Shown here: positions 1 to 5,581 of the stretch, piece after piece | How the letters are laid out: every line of letters begins with the position of its first letter | Position numbering within the stretch: the first letter of the stretch is position 1 | NCBI GenBank assembly: GCA_005884855.1 | Contig: VAZS01000023.1 | Span: forward strand, 1 to 6,978 | Source: Alphaproteobacteria bacterium | GTDB lineage: Bacteria; Pseudomonadota; Alphaproteobacteria; Rhizobiales; Xanthobacteraceae | DNA length: 6,978 nt | Reading direction: 5' to 3' | The notes under the pieces: generated by a model | What the model saw: only the letters and a program-made list of their open reading frames with translations | What the model was told of the DNA's origin: nothing | The model's database searches: none | Made by a program: the position numbers and the translations under genes

Positions 1-532
1 CGAGCTCCAGCGCCATCACCTTGGTGGCCTGGATGATGCCTGCCTTCGAAACGCTGTAAGGCGCAAGAAACTTCATGATACCGACGCCGAGCACCGAGGC
101 GATATTGACGATGTTGCCTTCCTGCTTGCGCGCGATCATCCGCCGCGCCATCTCGGTGGCGGCAAAATATGCGCCCTTGAGGTTGGCGTTAATGACGGAG
201 TCCCAGTCCGCCTCGGTCTGGTCGACCGAGAGTTTTTCAATGGCTATGCCGGCATTGTTGATCAGCACGCTGACCGGACCCAGCGCGGCTTCCGCTAGGT
301 CCATGGCTTTCCCAATCGAAGCCGTATCCGTCACATCCATTTGCACCGCCACGGCGCGGCCGCCCTGCCCCACAATTTCCTGCTCGAGGCTCTTCAATTT
401 TGCGGTCTGGCGGGCCGCCAGCACCACCGCGGCGCCATGGCTAGAAAGAACCCGCGCGAACTGGCGGCCTAGCCCTTGCGAAGCGCCAGTGACAAGAATG
501 ACTTCCTTATTGACATCGAACAGGCCGGGCAT
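1..532 (-). CDS. SDR family NAD(P)-dependent oxidoreductase, 3' end cut by window edge
   Basis: Likely a cytosolic NAD(P)(H)-dependent alcohol/ketone oxidoreductase of the classical SDR family; substrate unknown. The 177 visible residues begin MPGLFDVNKEVILVTGASQG. They carry the cofactor glycine motif TGASQGLG (15-22), a DVTD segment (66-69), NNAG (92-95), the tetrad Asn (N117), catalytic Ser146 (NIAS) and the YxxxK pair Tyr159/Lys163. The active site is therefore complete and canonical. The C-terminal substrate-binding part, roughly 70-80 residues in a usual 250-residue SDR, lies beyond the left edge. The start at 532 is favoured because GGAG (minus strand, 539-542) sits 6 nt upstream of the ATG and the protein then has a normal SDR N-terminus. 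It is transcribed divergently from a second SDR at 763. FabG-like 3-ketoacyl reductase or a catabolic dehydrogenase are both possible; family assignment is secure, specificity is not. Confidence 0.93.
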   Translation of the reverse strand, partial: MPGLFDVNKEVILVTGASQGLGRQFARVLSSHGAAVVLAARQTAKLKSLEQEIVGQGGRAVAVQMDVTDTASIGKAMDLAEAALGPVSVLINNAGIAIEKLSVDQTEADWDSVINANLKGAYFAATEMARRMIARKQEGNIVNIASVLGVGIMKFLAPYSVSKAGIIQATKVMALEL

Positions 533-538
533 GACCAA

Positions 539-542
539 CTCC
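539..542 (-). promoter_or_regulatory. Ribosome binding site of the minus-strand SDR
   Basis: GGAG on the minus strand lies 6 nt before the ATG at 532. It fixes this start over possible upstream non-ATG codons in the same frame. Confidence 0.6.
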
Positions 543-605
543 GCGAAGCTATGCGCTTATTGATACAGACCCTTGTCGCAATCGCAAACCCTCGACCAGC
601 TGGCA

Positions 606-697
606 TATCAGGGGATCGCTCGCGGGATGAGCTAGATTCGTGCAAGACCGCGCCAGAGATGCATTTGACAGGGCGCGCGGGTCTCTTATCAGGGCGC
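606..697 (+). repeat. Short direct repeats: TATCAGGG twice, CAGGGCGC twice
   Basis: TATCAGGG occurs at 606-613 and 687-694. CAGGGCGC occurs at 669-676 and 690-697, starts 21 bp apart (about two helical turns), straddling the candidate -35/-10 spacer of the plus-strand SDR. A perfect palindrome GGGCGCCC sits at 692-699. These could be operator half-sites for an unlinked regulator, or chance in GC-rich DNA. Confidence 0.3.
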
Positions 698-750
698 CCC
701 GGGTTGGCTACACTCGCGGAATCGGAACTCAAAAATCATCCGACATAACA

Positions 751-755
751 GGGAG
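751..755 (+). promoter_or_regulatory. Ribosome binding site deciding the GTG start at 763
   Basis: GGGAG lies 7 nt upstream of GTG 763. The frame is open further upstream (a GTG at 640), but that extension covers the promoter region and adds residues not typical of an SDR N-terminus. The start at 763 is therefore preferred. Confidence 0.6.
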
Positions 756-762
756 TGAGACA

Positions 763-1548
763 GTGGATCTTGGGATCAAAGGCCGCCGCGCCATCGTGTG
801 CGCATCCAGCAAGGGCTTGGGACGCGCCTGCGCGATGGCGCTCGCCAATGAAGGGGTGCATGTCACGCTGACAGCCCGAGGTGCCGAGGCGCTTGCCAAG
901 ACGGCAGCGGACATACGCAAAGCAAATCCCGGCGTCACCGTGACCGAGGTCGCCGGTGACATCACCACACCGGCGGGGCGCGAGGCTGCCCTGAAGGCCT
1001 GTCCCGATCCGGACATCCTCGTCAACAACGCCGGCGGCCCGCCGCCGGGAGATTTCCGCAACTGGACGCGGGACGACTGGATCAAGGCGCTCGACGCCAA
1101 CATGCTGACGCCGATCGAACTGATCAAAGCGACGGTGGACGGCATGATGGCCCGGAAGTTCGGCCGGATCGTCAACATCACTTCGGCCGCGGTGAAGGCC
1201 CCTATCGAGGTGCTGGGATTATCCAACGGGGCGCGCACAGGGCTCACCGGCTTTGTCGCAGGCATCGCGCGCAAAACCGTCATCAACAACGTCACCATCA
1301 ACGCACTATTGCCGGGCCCTTTCGATACCGATCGGCTGAGAGGTCCGGTGGCGAAGTTGGATGCGGACAAGCGCGGTATCACCGTCGATCAGTTGCTGGC
1401 GGAACGCGCCAAACTCAATCCCGCCGGACGCTTCGGCGACCCTGAGGAATTTGGCCTCGCTTGCGCATTTCTATGCGGCGCGAAAGCAGGCTTCATCACC
1501 GGACAAAACATCCTGCTCGACGGCGGCGCCTATCCAGGCACGTTGTGA
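763..1548 (+). CDS. SDR family protein with degenerate catalytic tetrad (FabG-like)
   Basis: This is a 261-residue Rossmann-fold protein of the SDR superfamily, annotated in relatives as 3-oxoacyl-ACP reductase-like; its true reaction is unknown. The cofactor loop reads CASSKGLGRA (13-22) instead of TGxxxGxG. NNAGG is at 88-92 and the tetrad Asn is N113. Ser141 (NITS) is retained. Aligning NITSAAVKAPIEVLGLSNGA with the FabG active-site stretch puts Ser154 at the catalytic Tyr position and Arg158 at the Lys position, so the YxxxK pair is absent. The C-terminal parts look normal: PGPFDTDR (184-191), PAGRFGDPEE and a final ITGQNILLDGG. The frame is intact and the protein full length, so this is not decay. 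It matches a known SDR subgroup (FabG-like, imperfect cofactor motif and tetrad). The start is GTG 763. The stop overlaps the next gene's GTG by 4 bp, implying co-translation and linked function. Family call is firm; catalytic competence is doubtful. Confidence 0.92.
   Translation: MDLGIKGRRAIVCASSKGLGRACAMALANEGVHVTLTARGAEALAKTAADIRKANPGVTVTEVAGDITTPAGREAALKACPDPDILVNNAGGPPPGDFRNWTRDDWIKALDANMLTPIELIKATVDGMMARKFGRIVNITSAAVKAPIEVLGLSNGARTGLTGFVAGIARKTVINNVTINALLPGPFDTDRLRGPVAKLDADKRGITVDQLLAERAKLNPAGRFGDPEEFGLACAFLCGAKAGFITGQNILLDGGAYPGTL
1545..1548 (+). promoter_or_regulatory. GTGA start/stop overlap coupling SDR and MDR translation
   Basis: The GTG start of the MDR (1545-1547) shares bases with the TGA stop of the SDR (1546-1548). 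Only a weak AGG lies upstream, which fits translational coupling by ribosomes terminating on the SDR. Confidence 0.7.
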
Positions 1549-2534
1549 AGGCGGTCTGGTACGAGCGAACCGGCGCGGCGGGCGAGGTCCTGACGTTCGG
1601 CGAGATGCCGACCCCGCAGGCCGGACCGGGCGAAGTCCGGGTCCGCCTGCACGCCTCCGGCGTCAATCCCGCCGATGTGGGGCGCCGCGCCGGCAACTAT
1701 CGCGCGATGGAATTTCCGCGCGTGATCCCCAACAGCGACGGCGCCGGCATTATCGATCAGATCGGCGGAGGAGTCACACGGCTGGGCGCTGGCCAACGGG
1801 TCTGGCTCTACAACGGCCAACGCAACGGCCGCGCGTTCGGCACCGCGGCCGAATATATCGCACTGGCCGAGCACCTCGTGACCCCGCTGCCCGACGACTT
1901 GTCGTTCGCGGCCGGGGCGACGCTCGGCATTCCCTGCATGACGGCGTGGTGCTGCTTGTTTGGTGACGGACCGATCGCCGGCCAAACAGTTCTGGTCACC
2001 GGCGGTGCAGGCGCGGTCGGCCATTATGCCGTGCAACTGGCCAAAGGCGCCGGCGCTCGGGTGATAGCAACCGTTAGTTCGGGGGCCAAGGCTGAGCAGG
2101 CAGGTCTGGCTGGCGCCGATCTCGTAATCAATTACAAGACCGAAGATGTCGTTTCCAGCACGATGGCGTTCACCGGAGGGCGCGGTATCGATCGCGTCGT
2201 CGACGTCGATTTCGGCGGCAATATCGCAACAACACTGAAACTGATGGCCATGAACTCGAGCATCGCCGTTTACGCCACCAACGGCAATCGCAATCCTGTC
2301 GTGCCGATGCGCGAATTGATGGAGAAATGCATCGCGCTGCGCACGCTGGTGCTGTTCGCGCTGCCGCCGCCGTTTCTCGCAGCCGCGCAAGCGGATATTT
2401 CGAAGTGGCTCGCCGCCGGCAAGCGCATCCACAATATCGCCGGGCAGTTTCCGTTGTCGGAGACAGCGCAGGCCCACGTTGCGGTGGAAAAAGGCGACAA
2501 GCTCGGCACCGTGATTGTCGAGTGCGCGCGCTAG
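1545..2534 (+). CDS. NADPH:quinone reductase-type medium-chain dehydrogenase
   Basis: This is a 329-residue zinc-independent medium-chain dehydrogenase/reductase of the quinone oxidoreductase (QOR) class, expected to use NAD(P)H to reduce quinones or enones in the cytosol. The N-terminal GroES-like half (about 1-120) has VKAVWYERTG, a GEVRVRLHASGVNPAD stretch (29-44) and NSDGAGII (63-70). The Rossmann half carries the nucleotide motif VTGGAGAVG (151-159), then ADLVINYKTEDV (191-202) and GIDRVVDVDFGG (214-225). The C-terminus HVAVEKGDKLGTVIV (311-325) is typical of the family. There is no four-Cys structural-zinc lobe, as expected for QORs. The start is GTG 1545, inside the stop of the preceding SDR (GTGA); an upstream in-frame start near 1461 would overlap the SDR by about 90 bp and is unlikely. 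It ends 4 bp before the convergent DUF3775 gene. It could equally be an enoyl reductase or zeta-crystallin-like enzyme. Confidence 0.92.
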   Translation: MKAVWYERTGAAGEVLTFGEMPTPQAGPGEVRVRLHASGVNPADVGRRAGNYRAMEFPRVIPNSDGAGIIDQIGGGVTRLGAGQRVWLYNGQRNGRAFGTAAEYIALAEHLVTPLPDDLSFAAGATLGIPCMTAWCCLFGDGPIAGQTVLVTGGAGAVGHYAVQLAKGAGARVIATVSSGAKAEQAGLAGADLVINYKTEDVVSSTMAFTGGRGIDRVVDVDFGGNIATTLKLMAMNSSIAVYATNGNRNPVVPMRELMEKCIALRTLVLFALPPPFLAAAQADISKWLAAGKRIHNIAGQFPLSETAQAHVAVEKGDKLGTVIVECAR

Positions 2535-2538
2535 AGCA

Positions 2539-2949
2539 TCACACCGGGGTGGTGCGTTCGTCGTTCCAGCTCAGGCCGAACTGGTCCAGCCCCTCGGCGA
2601 GGTAATCGCTGACCAGGGGTTCGCCGAGCAGGTACCTTGCGGTGCGCTTGTTGTCGCCTTCGGCCGCCTCATGTCGCAGATCGTCCCATTCCTCGAGGGT
2701 GGCATCGCCGCGCCCGAGACGCATCAGGGCGACCAGATCAATCCGCTCGTCTTCGGTCATGGCGCTGATGAAGCCGGTGATCTCGCGCACAACGGGATCA
2801 TCCGCATTGTCCTCAAGCACATCGATCATCTTGTCATCGGTGCTGTTGGACCCGGAGTCCGGATCTGATTCCTGCTCCTTCACGTCGAATTCACGCATTT
2901 TTTCGATCAAAAACCCGACCTTTTCGGCCGAAACCGCTAATTCTGGCAT
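2539..2949 (-). CDS. DUF3775 domain-containing small acidic protein
   Basis: This 136-residue, strongly acidic protein has no signal peptide or membrane segment and is presumably cytosolic. The N-terminal third (1-50) has a short helical start, MPELAVSAEKVGFLIEKMRE, and then a low-complexity Asp/Glu/Ser stretch (about 21-50). The conserved part runs from about 52 to 123. It contains FISAMTEDERIDLVALMRLG (60-79), GRGD (79-82), EEWDDL (86-91), RTARYLLGEPLVSDYLAEGL (102-121). This pattern matches DUF3775, common in rhizobia and of unknown function as far as I know. The start at 2949 is supported by GAGGAG 7 nt upstream. The gene runs against all its neighbours: its stop lies 4 bp from the stop of the quinone reductase, and it diverges from the MBL gene at 3085. 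It is probably its own transcription unit and unrelated to the catabolic genes. I recognise the family from motif pattern alone. Confidence 0.85.
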   Translation of the reverse strand: MPELAVSAEKVGFLIEKMREFDVKEQESDPDSGSNSTDDKMIDVLEDNADDPVVREITGFISAMTEDERIDLVALMRLGRGDATLEEWDDLRHEAAEGDNKRTARYLLGEPLVSDYLAEGLDQFGLSWNDERTTPV

Positions 2950-2956
2950 TCACGCG

Positions 2957-2962
2957 CTCCTC
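2957..2962 (-). promoter_or_regulatory. Strong ribosome binding site of the DUF3775 gene
   Basis: GAGGAG on the minus strand, 7 nt before the ATG at 2949, is close to the ideal anti-16S match and decides this start. Confidence 0.7.
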
Positions 2963-3020
2963 AATCTCAAGTGCCTCTTCAACGCGCTGACCGGTGAGAT
3001 GATCCATTGCACGGAGCGGT

Positions 3021-3046
3021 GGAAACCAGCATCTTTGCTGGGAAAC
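3021..3046. repeat. Perfect inverted repeat flanked by GGAAAC direct repeats
   Basis: In the 135-bp divergent gap (2950-3084), CCAGCA (3026-3031) and TGCTGG (3036-3041) form a 6-bp stem with loop TCTT. The hexamer GGAAAC occurs at both edges (3021-3026 and 3041-3046), 20 bp apart. There is no T-tract, so it is not an obvious terminator. It could be an operator between the divergent genes or a leader hairpin before the MBL gene. The rest of the gap shows only weak promoter matches, such as TTGCAC at 3007-3012. Confidence 0.4.
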
Positions 3047-3084
3047 AAAATCCCCACGAACGAAGGCCACTCGGAAAGCGCCTG

Positions 3085-3927
3085 ATGCATTGGAAGGTAG
3101 GTAAGGTCAAGATTACCAAAGTCGTCGAACTGGAAACGGTCGGCAGCACCCGATTCATCCTGCCGCTGGCCAGCAACGAAGAAATCCGGAAATTGCCGTG
3201 GCTCATTCCGCATTTCGCCAACGAGGAAGGCCGTCTCAAGATGTCAATCCACTCGCTGGTGGTGGAGACGCCCTCGCGCCGGATCGTCGTCGATACTTGT
3301 CTAGGCAACAACAAGGAAGGCCGCAGCGTACCTACCTGGAACAACCGCCAAGGTCCGTTCCTCGACACCATGCACGAGGCCGGTTTTCCGCCTGAGAGCA
3401 TCGACACTGTGCTCTGCACCCATCTGCATGTCGATCACGTCGGCTGGAATACCAAACTCGTGGATGGCCGCTGGGTGCCGACCTTCGCCAACGCACGTTA
3501 TGTGTTCGGCAGAGGCGAATACGAGCATTGGCGTGACCACAGCGGCGAGCCCGAGAAGGCGGCGGTTTTCAAAGACTCAGTGCAGCCGATCGTCGAGGCC
3601 GGCAAGGCAGACCTCGTCGCTGACAACGCCAGGCTATGCGATGAAATCACCTTGATCCCGACGCCGGGCCATAGTCCGGGACACATCAGCATTCATATCC
3701 GATCTGACGGCGAAGATGCGTTACTCACCGGCGACGTCGCCCATCACCCCTGCCAGATGGCGCATCTCGAATGGTCGTCGACGGCGGATTCCGATCCGGT
3801 CCAGTCGGCCGTGACGCGGCGTGAGCTGTTCTCGCGCTTCGCCGACACACCGACGCTGGTGATCGGCGGCCACTTCAATGCGGGGCGGATCCGGCGCGAG
3901 GGCGATGCCTTCAAGTTCATCGTTTAG
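3085..3927 (+). CDS. MBL-fold metallo-hydrolase, lactonase-like (paralogue 1)
   Basis: This is a 280-residue cytosolic metallo-beta-lactamase-fold hydrolase, expected to bind two metal ions. The sequence resembles the AHL-lactonase/YtnP-like branch, so a lactone or other ester substrate is likely but unproven. Metal ligands are visible in order: HLHVDH (H113, H115, D117, H118), H196 in PGHSPGH, D217 in LLTGDV and H263 in GGHF. The segment GWNTKLVDGRWVPTFANARY (120-139) is a subfamily signature repeated in the gene at 5579. There is no signal peptide. The start at ATG 3085 is preferred: GGAAAG lies 6 nt upstream and the N-terminus KVGKVKITKVVELE aligns with that of the paralogue. An upstream TTG at 3007 would add 26 residues that look like translated intergenic DNA. 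It heads the plus-strand run; a 139-bp gap precedes the FAH gene. Confidence 0.9.
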   Translation: MHWKVGKVKITKVVELETVGSTRFILPLASNEEIRKLPWLIPHFANEEGRLKMSIHSLVVETPSRRIVVDTCLGNNKEGRSVPTWNNRQGPFLDTMHEAGFPPESIDTVLCTHLHVDHVGWNTKLVDGRWVPTFANARYVFGRGEYEHWRDHSGEPEKAAVFKDSVQPIVEAGKADLVADNARLCDEITLIPTPGHSPGHISIHIRSDGEDALLTGDVAHHPCQMAHLEWSSTADSDPVQSAVTRRELFSRFADTPTLVIGGHFNAGRIRREGDAFKFIV

Positions 3928-3939
3928 GGCGCAGCGCCC
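3927..3939. repeat. GC palindrome at the end of the first MBL gene
   Basis: GGGCGC and GCGCCC are separated by a single A and overlap the TAG stop (3925-3927). As RNA it would fold with a 5-bp stem and CAG loop. No U-tract follows, so intrinsic termination is doubtful; it may attenuate or be chance. Confidence 0.3.
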
Positions 3940-3983
3940 GAACCGGCTCTGTCGCGTGAGATCATGTCCAGGGCATAGCCCAG

Positions 3984-4020
3984 CAGCGCGCAGTCAGCAG
4001 TTGAATTTCCCGGCGCGCTG
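3984..4020. repeat. Inverted repeat upstream of the FAH gene
   Basis: CAGCGCGC (3984-3991) is mirrored by GCGCGCTG (4013-4020) with 21 nt between, inside the 139-bp gap 3928-4066. It could be a hairpin or operator 46 bp before the FAH start. TTGAAT at 4001-4006 in the loop is a possible -35 element, but no good -10 follows. Confidence 0.25.
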
Positions 4021-4066
4021 TTCCAAGAAGCATGCAAACAACCAGCATCCGAGGGAGTAATAACAA

Positions 4067-4909
4067 ATGAAGCTCGTGCGTTACGGGGCAATTGGCCAGG
4101 AAAAGCCCGGCCTGATCGACAAATCCGGTCAATTGCGCGATCTGTCAGCCCATGTGAAGGACCTCGACGGAGGAGCTTACGCCCCGGCCTCACTGGCCAA
4201 ACTGGCGGCCCTGGACCCCGCATCGCTGCCTGCGGTCAACGGCAAACCGCGGCTCGGTGCGCCGGTCACGGGCATCTCGAAATTCGTCGCCATTGGCCTG
4301 AATTATAGCGACCACGCCAAGGAGACCGGCAACCAGATTCCAACCGAACCGATCTTCTTCCTCAAGGCAAACACGGCGCTGAGCGGTCCAAATGACCCGG
4401 TGGAGAAACCGCGCGGCTCGACCAAGCTCGATTGGGAAGTCGAAATCGCAGCCATCGTCGGCACCACGGCCAAATACGTCTCGGAGGCAGACGCGCTCAA
4501 TCATGTCGCCGGCTATTGCGTTTGCAATGACGTATCCGAGCGCAATTTCCAGATCGAGCGTTTGGGTCAGTGGACCAAGGGCAAGTCGCATGACACCTTC
4601 GGTCCGGTCGGACCTTGGCTTGTCACCAAGGATGAAATACCGGACGTGCAGAAGCTCTCGATGTGGCTCGACGTCAACGGCAAGCGCCGCCAGACCGGAT
4701 CGACCGCGACCATGATCTTCTCGATGGCGCAGTGCATTTCCTACGTCTCGCAGTTCATGACACTGCGGCCCGGCGACATCGTCACCACCGGCACGCCCCC
4801 CGGCGTCGGCACCGGCATGAAGCCACCGCAATTCCTCAATGTCGGCGACGTGGTCACCCTTGGCATCGAGGGGCTTGGCGAGCAGCGGCAGGAGATCATC
4901 GCCGCGTAG
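4067..4909 (+). CDS. Fumarylacetoacetate hydrolase (FAH) family protein
   Basis: This 280-residue cytosolic FAH-fold enzyme is expected to be Mg/Mn-dependent and to hydrolyse or decarboxylate a 2,4-diketo- or acylpyruvate-type acid. An N-terminal lead (1-68) starts MKLVRYGAIGQEKPGLID. The catalytic domain follows, with FVAIGLNYSDHAKETG (73-88), EPIFFLKANTALSGPND (94-110), metal ligands E124 and E126 in DWEVEIA and D155 in NDVSERNFQ. Then come KGKSHDTFGPVGPW (171-184), DVNGKRRQTGSTATMIF (202-218) and TGTPPGVGTG (241-250). From memory this layout matches the group often labelled ureidoglycolate lyase, which includes 2,4-diketo-3-deoxy-L-rhamnonate/fuconate hydrolases; this points to a sugar-acid or lactone route but is not proof. 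GAGGGAG (4051-4057) supports the ATG. GST and the second MBL gene follow closely. 5-carboxymethyl-2-hydroxymuconate isomerase-type activity is an alternative. Confidence 0.93.
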   Translation: MKLVRYGAIGQEKPGLIDKSGQLRDLSAHVKDLDGGAYAPASLAKLAALDPASLPAVNGKPRLGAPVTGISKFVAIGLNYSDHAKETGNQIPTEPIFFLKANTALSGPNDPVEKPRGSTKLDWEVEIAAIVGTTAKYVSEADALNHVAGYCVCNDVSERNFQIERLGQWTKGKSHDTFGPVGPWLVTKDEIPDVQKLSMWLDVNGKRRQTGSTATMIFSMAQCISYVSQFMTLRPGDIVTTGTPPGVGTGMKPPQFLNVGDVVTLGIEGLGEQRQEIIAA

Positions 4910-4940
4910 GTCTTGCGGAATAACACGCTTGCTCTCGCCA

Positions 4941-4945
4941 AAGGA
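4941..4945 (+). promoter_or_regulatory. Ribosome binding site deciding the GST start
   Basis: AAGGA lies 6 nt before ATG 4952. It favours this start over an in-frame TTG at 4913, which has no comparable site and would add 13 residues ahead of the canonical GST N-terminal beta strand. Confidence 0.65.
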
Positions 4946-4951
4946 TATTCC

Positions 4952-5566
4952 ATGAAACTATCATTCTCCCCGGCCTCGCCATTTGCGCGCAAGGTGCGCA
5001 TTGCGGCGATCGAACTCGGGCTGATCGACAAGATCGAATTCATCTCGCAGACGGTAGTGCCGGGCCAGCCCAATGAAGAATATTCGCGGATCACGCCGCT
5101 GAAGAAGCTGCCGGTTCTGATCCTGGACAACGGTGATGTGATCCTCGACTCCTATGTCATCGTGGAATATCTCGACGAACTCGCCGGCGGTGGAAAACTC
5201 CTCCCGGCGTCCGGTCCAGCCCGATGGAAGGTGAAGAGCGATCATTCAATGCTGCAGGGCATGCTCGATTCGATGCTGCTATGCCGGTACGAAAACATGG
5301 TGCGCCCGGAGCCGCTACGCTGGCAGGCATGGGCAGACGATCACTGGAAGCGGGCCTGGAGCGGCATGGCGCGATTCGACAAGCAGGCCGAAATGCTATC
5401 GCGCCCGCTTGATATTTCGCAGATCGCGCTCACTTGCGTGCTCGGCTATGCTGATTTCCGTTTTGCCGATTGCGGCTGGCGCAAGGCGTATCCGAAGCTC
5501 GACGCCTTCCACGAAAAAATGCTGGCGCGCCCCTCGGTGAAAATCTCGCTACCTCCGCCGGCTTAA
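4952..5566 (+). CDS. Glutathione S-transferase family protein
   Basis: This 204-residue cytosolic protein has the two-domain GST layout. The N-terminal thioredoxin-like domain (1-about 78) starts MKLSFSPASPFARKVRIAAI; Ser6 or Ser9 is the probable glutathione-activating residue. The cis-proline is Pro54 (KKLPVL) and the glutathione gamma-Glu contact is D66-S67 (ILDSYVIVEYLDE). The C-terminal all-helical domain (about 90-200) includes DISQIALTCVLGYADFRF (154-171), where the N-capping Ser/Asp motif normally lies. Length is usual for bacterial GSTs. It sits 42 bp after the FAH gene and 11 bp before the second MBL gene, so co-transcription is likely. A GST beside an FAH gene recalls maleylacetoacetate isomerase, but the SSCSxxRVRIAL-type zeta-class motif is absent, so that call is not made. 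A role in conjugating or isomerising a pathway intermediate is inference. Confidence 0.92.
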   Translation: MKLSFSPASPFARKVRIAAIELGLIDKIEFISQTVVPGQPNEEYSRITPLKKLPVLILDNGDVILDSYVIVEYLDELAGGGKLLPASGPARWKVKSDHSMLQGMLDSMLLCRYENMVRPEPLRWQAWADDHWKRAWSGMARFDKQAEMLSRPLDISQIALTCVLGYADFRFADCGWRKAYPKLDAFHEKMLARPSVKISLPPPA

Positions 5567-5581
5567 GGGCGCAACGAGTTG
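5565..5581 (+). promoter_or_regulatory. Ribosome site and TTG start of the second MBL gene
   Basis: AAGGG (5565-5569) begins inside the GST stop codon (TAA, 5564-5566) and is followed after 9 nt by TTG at 5579. Close coupling to the GST and a weak start codon suggest lower or GST-dependent translation. Confidence 0.55.

Larger units (their letters stand above)
533..762. promoter_or_regulatory. Divergent intergenic region between two SDR genes, candidate promoters
   Basis: This 230-bp gap must hold promoters for both flanking SDR genes. On the plus strand a perfect TTGACA (665-670) is followed after 16 nt by TATCAG (687-692, 4 of 6 matches to TATAAT). An overlapping alternative is TTATCA (686-691), 17 nt, TACACT (709-714). 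On the minus strand I see only weak candidates, such as TATCAA read from about position 576 towards 571. No tRNA, small ORF with a convincing ribosome site, or rho-independent terminator is visible. The promoter calls rest on consensus matching alone. Confidence 0.35.

Noticed and set aside
640..762. N-terminal extension of the second SDR from a GTG at 640
   Set aside because: It spans the candidate promoter and lacks SDR-like sequence; GTG 763 has a proper ribosome site.
729..1382. Minus-strand open frame of 217 codons opposite the second SDR
   Set aside because: Ser/Ala/Pro-rich shadow with no domain; it would also occupy the SDR start region.
1530..2477. Long open frame on the minus strand (315 codons) antisense to the quinone reductase
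   Set aside because: The protein is Arg/His/Ala-rich with no recognisable motif; it is a typical GC-bias shadow of a well-supported plus-strand gene.
3007..3084. Upstream TTG start for the first MBL gene
   Set aside because: The added residues have no counterpart in the paralogue and include the intergenic hairpin; ATG 3085 has a ribosome site.
3927..3939. Rho-independent terminator after the first MBL gene
   Set aside because: The palindrome has a very short loop and no following T-run; kept only as an inverted repeat.
4067..5566. Homogentisate pathway pair (fumarylacetoacetase plus maleylacetoacetate isomerase)
   Set aside because: The FAH is a short 280-residue type of another branch and the GST lacks the zeta-class signature.
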